Shown here piece after piece: positions 1 through 5,433 of a stretch of 7,274 bases of DNA. This stretch comes from Pseudomonadota bacterium (GTDB lineage Bacteria > Pseudomonadota > Alphaproteobacteria > JAKJEU01), in NCBI GenBank assembly GCA_022705265.1, contig JAKJEU010000073.1, forward strand, positions 1 to 7,274, given 5' to 3'. Each line of letters begins with the position of its first letter. The stretch's first letter is position 1. The notes beneath the pieces were generated by a model that did not search any database, was not told the DNA's origin, and saw only the letters and a list, made by a program, of their open reading frames with translations. The position numbers and the translations under genes are program-made.

Positions 1-1062
1 CATTCCTTTTTTATTTTTAATTGCAAGGTTAAGAAAATCGTCAAAAACTGATTTTATATTATATCGATTAAGATTTTTTGTTAAAGAGATGTCATAATTG
101 ATTGTAATTTCTTCTTCTCCTCCTTTTTCTTTACCAACATAAATAAGCCCGTGTTGATTTGAAAGATTTATAATTTTCTTTACAGTATTTTCAGGTACAG
201 CTATATCTTCGCCATTAGCATTTACGATGCCAGAAATAGCAATATTTTTACCAATAGCTTTTATAAAACGAGAAGTATTTTCGGTATCGGAAATATTAGA
301 CATGATTCCATAAGGTCCAACATCGCCGCCATTTTTCATTTCAAAAGGAATATTTATATAAGTTTCTTTACCACTTTGTCGTGCAAGTCTTGACATTTGT
401 TCAATATTTTTTGAATAAGGAGAAAAAGCAACAGAAACATTATCAGGGAAAGCATTTATAATTTTTTCGTCAATTTCCTTGTTAAGACCCACATTAATAA
501 TTAAAATTGCAATTTTAATATTATTATTTTTGTAATTTTGAAAAGGTTTAGAATAAGTTTTCCAAGGAACATTTCCCTCAGAACTTATTATAGGTATTTG
601 GTTTCCATATGACGATAAAATCATTTGAGGAAGAGGGTCAATTATATCCAAAGCCTTGCTTTCAACAGTTTTTCTTGAAAGTGATACAAAATTATTAGGA
701 GAATTTAGAATGTTTGTTTCATTATTGTTTTCTTGATTATCTGGTTTGTCCTCGTTGATAATATCGCTTTCATGAGACTTGCTATTTTCGTCATTATTGG
801 CTTTTTCATCTTTTTTAACCAAATCAAGAGGAGACTGTAATTCATTAAATTTTTCATCATCAAGCAAAAGATTTATCTTTAAATAAGGAATCTTAGATTT
901 ATCTTCCTTATAACTTAATCCAACAAGGATTGATATAATCATTATTATAGCAAACGAAAAATTCATAAAAACAGAAATTTTAACAAACAAAGAAAACCAG
1001 AAACCTAATTTTTTATCATTAGATTTATTATTTGAGGTTTCTGAATTTTCTTTGTTTTCCAT
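1..1062 (-). CDS. Divergent polysaccharide deacetylase (YibQ-like) family protein, 3' end outside window
   Basis: The frame is open from an ATG to the window edge, giving 354 codons with no stop, so the C-terminus is missing. A short cytoplasmic N-terminus is followed by one hydrophobic segment (about residues 29-50), a Lys/Asp/Asn/Glu-rich low-complexity linker (about 82-120), and a conserved domain from about residue 182. That domain carries IAILIINVGLN (184-194), a VSVAFSPYS block (209-217), RLARQSGKE and INIPFEM. These align by eye with the family pattern (IAIVIDDLG, VTLAFSPYA, AR..GHEVLLQLPME). The family is a NodB-like fold of uncertain activity. The DD pair of the first motif is I-N here (189-190), so metal-dependent deacetylation is doubtful; alphaproteobacterial members often vary at this site. 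The start is supported by AGAGG six bases upstream. The gene follows ctpA by 10 bases. Family assignment is fairly secure, the function is not. Confidence 0.85.
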   Translation of the reverse strand, partial: MENKENSETSNNKSNDKKLGFWFSLFVKISVFMNFSFAIIMIISILVGLSYKEDKSKIPYLKINLLLDDEKFNELQSPLDLVKKDEKANNDENSKSHESDIINEDKPDNQENNNETNILNSPNNFVSLSRKTVESKALDIIDPLPQMILSSYGNQIPIISSEGNVPWKTYSKPFQNYKNNNIKIAILIINVGLNKEIDEKIINAFPDNVSVAFSPYSKNIEQMSRLARQSGKETYINIPFEMKNGGDVGPYGIMSNISDTENTSRFIKAIGKNIAISGIVNANGEDIAVPENTVKKIINLSNQHGLIYVGKEKGGEEEITINYDISLTKNLNRYNIKSVFDDFLNLAIKNKKGM

Positions 1063-1073
1063 AAGTTACCTCT
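1063..1073 (-). promoter_or_regulatory. Ribosome binding site of the YibQ-like gene
   Basis: On the minus strand AGAGG (1073-1069) lies six bases before the ATG at 1062. It begins in the last base of the ctpA stop-codon region, so the ten-base gap between the genes is almost entirely translation-initiation signal. This fits co-translation in one message and leaves no room for a promoter or terminator. Confidence 0.6.
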
Positions 1074-2404
1074 TATTTTTTATTAGAAGTTTTTCCATAA
1101 AGAGCAAGAGCTTTTAAAATATCGGTTGCTCTTAACAATTGATAATCAGTAATGATGTTTTCTTTTTCCTCGTCATTGCCATTTTTGTTATCTTTTTTGC
1201 CATTGACTTGTTCATTTTTCAATGCATTTTTAAGTTCAGCTTCGCCAATTCTTTCAAAAGTAAACTCTTTATATTGTCCTGCTTTAACTTCGATATCAGG
1301 TTCAATTCCGGTACCTTGAATAGAAGTTCCAGAAGGAGTGTAATATCTTTGAGTTGTGATTTTTATCGCACCATATTTATCCATAGGGATAACAGTTTGA
1401 ACCGAACCTTTACCAAAGGATTTTGTGCCAACAACAACGGCTCTTCTGTGGTCTTTTAAAGCACCAGCAACAATTTCAGAAGCAGAAGCAGAGCCATCAT
1501 TAATTAACACCACCAAAGGAAGTCCGTTCAAAGCATCACCAGCAGTAGCAGACCATCTTTGAGTATCTTTTTCTTTTCTTGCTCTGGTGGAAACGATTTC
1601 GCCTTTTTCAAGGAAAACATCAGAAACTTTTACAGCCTCGTCAAGTAAACCGCCTGGATTACTTCTTAAATCAAGGATATATCCAATTACTTTACCTTTT
1701 GATTCTTTGTTAATTTTTTTAATTGCATCACTTACCATGTATCCAACATTTTGAGAAAAGGAAGTAATTCTTACATATCCGACATTTCCGTCTTTAAGTT
1801 CGCTTTTTACAGCAGTAATTTTGATAATATCTCTTTTGATTTTAAGGTCGAAAACATCTTGTCCTTCTCTTTTAATCGAGATTTTAATATCTGTTCCTGC
1901 TTTTCCTCTCATCTTTTCGACAGCTTCACCCAAAGAAAGTCCAAAAACAGGAGCACCATCAATGTTAATAATCAAATCACCAGGTTTAACGCCAGCCTTA
2001 AAAGCAGGAGTATCCTCGATTGGAGAAATAACCTTAACCAATCCACCTTCCATAGTAACCTCGATACCAAGACCACCAAACTCACCTTTTGTGGTTACTT
2101 GCATATCTTCCCAATCTTTTAAAGTAAGGTATCCTGAATGAGGGTCGAGAGAGCTTAACATTCCATTTAAAGCAGCTTCGATTAATTTTTTGTCGCTAAC
2201 TTCTTCTACATAATCTTCTTTTGCTCTTTTTAAAACTTCGCCAAAAAGCTTCAAAAGATTGTAAGTATCAAAATCTTTGTCCTCGATTTTCGATTCTTTT
2301 TTTGTTGTGTCTGCCAAAATAACATTATTTACATCTAAATCATTTGCAAAAGCAACGCTATTTAAAAAATTTAGTGTAATCAAAATTAATAATATTTTTC
2401 TCAT
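1073..2404 (-). CDS. ctpA: Carboxyl-terminal processing protease CtpA, S41 family
   Basis: A 443-residue exported serine protease that trims or degrades periplasmic proteins from their C-termini. Residues 1-20 form a signal peptide ending AFA, before ND. An N-terminal helical region contains LDPHS (86-90). A PDZ domain follows at about 104-190 (GGLGIEV near 110, AGVKPGDLIINIDG near 137-150), then the S41 core with DLRSNPGG (245-252). The active site is complete: Ser307 in GSASASE, Lys332 in FGKGSVQ and Gln336, with the Ser-Lys spacing of 25 seen in E. coli Prc. The length matches alphaproteobacterial CtpA. An Asn/Lys/Glu-rich stretch (about 397-416) sits near the C-terminus, followed by a short helix. 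The gene begins three bases after the envC-like stop. In other bacteria such proteases control levels of murein hydrolases and their regulators, so the pairing with envC is functionally sensible; a specific substrate is inference. Confidence 0.97.
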   Translation of the reverse strand: MRKILLILITLNFLNSVAFANDLDVNNVILADTTKKESKIEDKDFDTYNLLKLFGEVLKRAKEDYVEEVSDKKLIEAALNGMLSSLDPHSGYLTLKDWEDMQVTTKGEFGGLGIEVTMEGGLVKVISPIEDTPAFKAGVKPGDLIINIDGAPVFGLSLGEAVEKMRGKAGTDIKISIKREGQDVFDLKIKRDIIKITAVKSELKDGNVGYVRITSFSQNVGYMVSDAIKKINKESKGKVIGYILDLRSNPGGLLDEAVKVSDVFLEKGEIVSTRARKEKDTQRWSATAGDALNGLPLVVLINDGSASASEIVAGALKDHRRAVVVGTKSFGKGSVQTVIPMDKYGAIKITTQRYYTPSGTSIQGTGIEPDIEVKAGQYKEFTFERIGEAELKNALKNEQVNGKKDNKNGNDEEKENIITDYQLLRATDILKALALYGKTSNKK

Positions 2405-2419
2405 TTTTTAATTTACCTT
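2405..2419 (-). promoter_or_regulatory. Ribosome binding site of ctpA inside the envC-like gene
   Basis: AAGG (2419-2416 on the minus strand) lies in the last Lys-Val codons of the envC-like gene, 11 bases before the ctpA ATG. The intergenic gap itself is only three bases, so ctpA translation must initiate from a signal embedded in the upstream coding sequence. This suggests translational coupling. The spacing is a little long, so strength is uncertain. Confidence 0.45.
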
Positions 2420-3583
2420 ATTATCTGATATTAACCATGGAAGAGGGTTTACAGGATGCCCATCTCTCCTTATTTCCATATACAAAGTCGGGTCAGCCGT
2501 ATCCGCCATAATTCCAACAGGCTCGCCAGCAAGAAGCGATTGACCAACATGACTATCTATTCTATCCATTCCAGCAAGCAAAGTCATGTAATTTTCTGAA
2601 TGGTCGATGATTAAAAGTTTACCATAACCACGGAAAGGACCAGAAAATAAAACCGTCCCATCATAAGGAGCAATAACCTGCGCTCCCTTTCTTCCCTTAA
2701 TTGTCACACCTTTGTTTTGCATTCCGCTCTCATTTGTTTCGCCATATCGTTTAATTATATTACCTCTTATCGGATAAGGCAACTGTCCTAATGCATTTGC
2801 GAACTTAGAATTTGAAAAAAGTTGATTATCTTCGTTTTTAACAAGCTGTTTTTGTGATTTCTTTTCTTTTTTTCTTTTTTCTTTTTCGTCGTTAAGTTTT
2901 GCCAAAAGCTCTTTAATATCGTTGGCTTTTTTTGCAAGTTCATCAGCCTTTTTTTGAGCAGACATACTCTCATCTTCGAATTTTTTTTGCAATTCCCTTT
3001 TGTGCTTTAAAAGAGAACTCATATAATTGCTTTCTTTATTAAGGTTTTTCGAAGATTTTTTTATTTCTCTGTATTGTTTTTTTATAATTTCTTTAAGTTC
3101 GTCTAAATCCTTTAAATCGACCGTAACCTTGTCAGCAGAATTTTTAACCAAAGGCACAGTTTCTCTTAATAAAATTCCGCTTCTTAAAATGTCAGTTGGG
3201 CTTAAAGGCATCAAAATCATAGTATCAATGGGTCTTAACGACAAATTTTGCATTGCCGACATGATATTAATCATTTGTTCGTTGTGATTATTAAGATTTT
3301 TTTCAAGTCTCATATATTTTTTATGTAATTCTTCAAGTTCAATTTCATAAGTCGATACTTTTTCTTCATATTCTTGAATCGTTTTAGCAGTAGAAATCAT
3401 TTTTTTACGATAATTCATGATTTCTTCTTTTACTTTATCAGCCTTTTTCTTCATCTCATCTTTTACAGATTGTTGATTAGCAAGCTCGATACGAATTTTT
3501 TCCAAATCTTCTTTGGACGGATTCGCAAAAAGCTTAGGGCTAATTAACAATACTGTAAAAAATAAGATAAAAAGTTTTTTCAT
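2408..3583 (-). CDS. EnvC-type murein hydrolase activator with degenerate LytM (M23) domain
   Basis: A 391-residue exported protein. A signal peptide spans residues 1-20 (LFA before NP). It is followed by long charged coiled coil (about 22-112 and 150-250) broken by a conserved non-coil block (RPIDTMILMPLSPTDILRSG, 117-136) typical of alphaproteobacterial EnvC-like proteins. The C-terminal LytM/M23 domain occupies about 265-386 and starts at LGQLPYPIRG. The zinc ligands are replaced: N290 and T294 stand where H-x3-D is expected, G338 replaces the His of the YGHM motif, and T366/Y368 replace HLH before the conserved MEIR..G.PVNP..WL. It is therefore expected not to cut peptidoglycan but to activate amidases during cell separation, as EnvC does in E. 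coli; Caulobacter LdpF is a likely counterpart. It lies three bases after gpmI and three before ctpA. No strong Shine-Dalgarno is visible before its ATG. Confidence 0.93.
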   Translation of the reverse strand: MKKLFILFFTVLLISPKLFANPSKEDLEKIRIELANQQSVKDEMKKKADKVKEEIMNYRKKMISTAKTIQEYEEKVSTYEIELEELHKKYMRLEKNLNNHNEQMINIMSAMQNLSLRPIDTMILMPLSPTDILRSGILLRETVPLVKNSADKVTVDLKDLDELKEIIKKQYREIKKSSKNLNKESNYMSSLLKHKRELQKKFEDESMSAQKKADELAKKANDIKELLAKLNDEKEKRKKEKKSQKQLVKNEDNQLFSNSKFANALGQLPYPIRGNIIKRYGETNESGMQNKGVTIKGRKGAQVIAPYDGTVLFSGPFRGYGKLLIIDHSENYMTLLAGMDRIDSHVGQSLLAGEPVGIMADTADPTLYMEIRRDGHPVNPLPWLISDNKVN

Positions 3584-3586
3584 TAT

Positions 3587-5131
3587 TTATTTCTTAATTA
3601 AAGAAACTCCTGTCATTTCAGCTGGTTGAGCAATTCCCATCAAATCAAGCATAGTAGGGGTAAGGTCGGCAAGTCTTCCAAGCTCTCTTAAATTCTTTGC
3701 TTTTTCACCACAATTAACCATAACCGCATAAACTTTACCAACAGTATGAGCTGTGTAAGGTTTTCCTGTTACTTGGTCTTTCATCAATTCGCAATTTCCG
3801 TGGTCAGCGGTAACAATTAAATTACCATTTACTTTTAAAATCGCTTTTTCAAGTCTTCCAATACATTGGTCCACAGCTTCCACCGCCTTAATTGCAGCGT
3901 CCATCATGCCAGTATGTCCAACCATGTCACCATTTGCAAAATTTACGATAATTGTGTCATATTTTTCGCTTAAAACTGCTTCTTCCAATTTTTCGATAAC
4001 TTCGAAAGCTGACATTTCAGGTTTTAAATCATAGGTTGCAACCTTTGGAGAAGGGATTAAAATTCTATCCTCGCCTTCATAAACCGCTTCTTCACCGCCG
4101 TTAAAGAAGAAAGTTACATGAGCATATTTTTCAGTTTCAGCAATTCTTAATTGTTTTAAACCATTTTGAGCAATAATTTCACCATAAATTTTGGTAAGTC
4201 TTTCAGGTGGAAAAATAACCTTCATCCATGCGTTATGTTCAACCGAATATTCAGTCATAGCAATAGCATCAACAAATTTAACTTTTCTTAAATCAGCAAC
4301 TTTATCAAAGCTTGGTTCAAGTAAAGCACGAGTTAATTCTCTCGCTCTGTCAGAACGGAAGTTAGCCATGATAAAGCCATCTCCGTCTTTCATTCCTTGG
4401 TATCCTTTGATGATTGCAGGGATAACAAATTCGTCGTTTTTGCTGTTTGCATAAGAAGTTTCAATCAAAGTATTTGAATTTTCGAAAACTTCGCCTTTTG
4501 CATCGATTAAAGCTTTTAATGCAAGTTCAACTCTTTCCCAACGATTGTCTCTGTCCATTCCGTAATATCTTCCACCTACGGTTGCAATCATAACTCCGTT
4601 AAGTTTTGCAATTTCTTTTTCAAAAGCAGCGACATAGTCAATTCCAGATTGTGGAGGTGTGTCACGACCATCAAGCAAGGCATGAACATAAGTTTTAATG
4701 CCGTTTTTGCTCATAATTTCGCAAAGTCCCAAAATATGGTCTTGATGAGAATGAACCCCACCATCAGACATAAGCCCAGCAATATGGCAAGCTCCACCAT
4801 TTTGTTTTAATTTGTTGACTAAATCAATCATAACTTGTTTTTGTTCGACTTCATGAGTTTTAAAAGCCTTTGAAATTCTTGGAAGTTCTTGCATAACAAT
4901 TCTTCCCGCACCGATATTCATGTGGCCAACCTCGGAATTGCCCATTTGTCCATCAGGCAAGCCAACATCTTCACCAGAAGTCTCAATCAAAGTGTAAGGA
5001 TATTCCTTTAAAAAACGATTCCAATTAGGAACATTTGCATTCTTAATCGCGTTGTCATTTGCATCTTCGCGGTAACCCCAACCGTCCAATATACATAAAA
5101 CTGTTGGTCTTTTTGCTAATTTATTAGTCAC
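3587..5131 (-). CDS. gpmI: 2,3-bisphosphoglycerate-independent phosphoglycerate mutase
   Basis: A cytoplasmic glycolytic/gluconeogenic enzyme that interconverts 3- and 2-phosphoglycerate through a phosphoserine intermediate at a dinuclear metal (Mn) site. Its 514 residues match the usual family length. All metal ligands known from the Bacillus enzyme can be placed: D16 (ILDGWG), nucleophile S66 (MGNSEVGHMN), D402 and H406 (NGDMVGHTG in outline), D443 and H444 (TADHGN) and H462 (AHTVGK). Substrate-side residues are also present: H127, D154/R156/D157 (LLDGRDTPP), R188, R194, R259, R262 and K335. The start is GTG, chosen because AAGGAG lies nine bases upstream and the protein then begins just before the first conserved strand. 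It follows the glutaredoxin-like gene by 22 bases and precedes the envC-like gene by three. Placement next to envC-ctpA is a conserved alphaproteobacterial arrangement. No anomaly is visible. Confidence 0.99.
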   Translation of the reverse strand: MTNKLAKRPTVLCILDGWGYREDANDNAIKNANVPNWNRFLKEYPYTLIETSGEDVGLPDGQMGNSEVGHMNIGAGRIVMQELPRISKAFKTHEVEQKQVMIDLVNKLKQNGGACHIAGLMSDGGVHSHQDHILGLCEIMSKNGIKTYVHALLDGRDTPPQSGIDYVAAFEKEIAKLNGVMIATVGGRYYGMDRDNRWERVELALKALIDAKGEVFENSNTLIETSYANSKNDEFVIPAIIKGYQGMKDGDGFIMANFRSDRARELTRALLEPSFDKVADLRKVKFVDAIAMTEYSVEHNAWMKVIFPPERLTKIYGEIIAQNGLKQLRIAETEKYAHVTFFFNGGEEAVYEGEDRILIPSPKVATYDLKPEMSAFEVIEKLEEAVLSEKYDTIIVNFANGDMVGHTGMMDAAIKAVEAVDQCIGRLEKAILKVNGNLIVTADHGNCELMKDQVTGKPYTAHTVGKVYAVMVNCGEKAKNLRELGRLADLTPTMLDLMGIAQPAEMTGVSLIKK

Positions 5132-5147
5132 TTTTTGTTTCTCCTTA
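5132..5147 (-). promoter_or_regulatory. Ribosome binding site fixing the GTG start of gpmI
   Basis: AAGGAG (5146-5141 on the minus strand) lies nine bases before the GTG at 5131-5129. It is the strongest Shine-Dalgarno match in the window and decides the start, since no in-frame ATG precedes the conserved N-terminal motif. It sits in the 22-base gap, the widest in the operon, so gpmI translation may be less dependent on its neighbours. The GTG may offset the strong signal. Confidence 0.75.
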
Positions 5148-5153
5148 CAAAAA

Positions 5154-5423
5154 TCATATCTTAATTAAACTTTTTAATTTTTCGCCACAAGCAACGAGTT
5201 TGCCATCAAAGAAAAATGCAGGAATTTCTCCCACAGTTTCTTTAAGTTCGTTTATTAATGTCAAATCATTGTCAACACTTATGAATCTTACATCCAACTC
5301 TTTTACATCAATAAAACAGCTCAGTATTGCAGAATTAACACATAAAGGAAAATTTTTAACTCCGTTTATGTATGCTATATTTTTATTTATTTCCAAATCT
5401 TTTTTTATTCTTGAAATGCTCAT
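5154..5423 (-). CDS. Divergent monothiol-glutaredoxin-like protein (CVNS instead of CGFS)
   Basis: An 89-residue protein with no signal peptide or membrane segment, so probably cytoplasmic. It aligns by eye along most of its length with E. coli GrxD. Helix 1 is ISRIKKDLEINKN, strand 1 is IAYINGV in the place of the LLYMKG strand, and FPLCVNS (25-31) stands at PSCGFS. A VDNDLTLINELKE segment lies where GrxD has VDILQNPDIRAEL, and EIPAFFFDGKLVACGEKL (66-83) lies where GrxD has the cis-Pro region and GGCD glutathione motif. Cys28 and Pro68 are kept, but GFS is VNS and GGCD is ACGE, so binding of glutathione and a shared Fe-S cluster is uncertain. It is shorter than GrxD (115) at the C-terminus. 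The ATG overlaps the upstream stop by four bases (ATGA), with AAGG six bases ahead, pointing to translational coupling. A diverged, possibly repurposed glutaredoxin is my preferred reading; another thioredoxin-fold protein remains possible. Confidence 0.75.
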   Translation of the reverse strand: MSISRIKKDLEINKNIAYINGVKNFPLCVNSAILSCFIDVKELDVRFISVDNDLTLINELKETVGEIPAFFFDGKLVACGEKLKSLIKI

Positions 5424-5433
5424 TTTTTACCTT
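5420..5433 (-). promoter_or_regulatory. Coupled stop/start (ATGA) and ribosome binding site of the glutaredoxin-like gene
   Basis: The TGA of the sulfatase-like gene (5422-5420) overlaps the ATG of the next gene (5423-5421) as ATGA. AAGG (5433-5430 on the minus strand) lies six bases before that ATG, inside the upstream reading frame. This is the classical layout for termination-reinitiation coupling and suggests linked production of the two proteins. Confidence 0.65.

Noticed and set aside
1139..1459. Plus-strand open frame of 106 codons opposite ctpA
   Set aside because: It is antisense to the conserved protease core. Its product is Phe/Ser/Ile-rich with no recognisable motif, as expected from reading the complement of a Lys/Glu-rich gene.
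1751..2141. Two overlapping plus-strand frames opposite the PDZ part of ctpA
   Set aside because: Both lie wholly within ctpA, overlap each other, and lack ribosome binding sites or family features. They are shadow frames.
2788..2973. Minus-strand 61-codon frame inside the envC-like gene
   Set aside because: It is the shifted frame of the A-rich coiled-coil region and gives a Lys-rich product without motifs. The main frame is continuous into the LytM domain, so no frameshift needs to be invoked.
3027..3287. Plus-strand frame of 86 codons with hydrophobic start opposite the envC-like gene
   Set aside because: The apparent hydrophobicity comes from complementing Lys/Glu codons; there is no independent support.
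4191..4454. Plus-strand frame of 87 codons opposite gpmI
   Set aside because: It is entirely antisense to strongly conserved gpmI sequence and has no motif.
5132..5153. Possible promoter or terminator in the widest gap, before gpmI
   Set aside because: Only 22 bases are available and most are ribosome binding site. No hairpin or -35/-10 pair can be made out.
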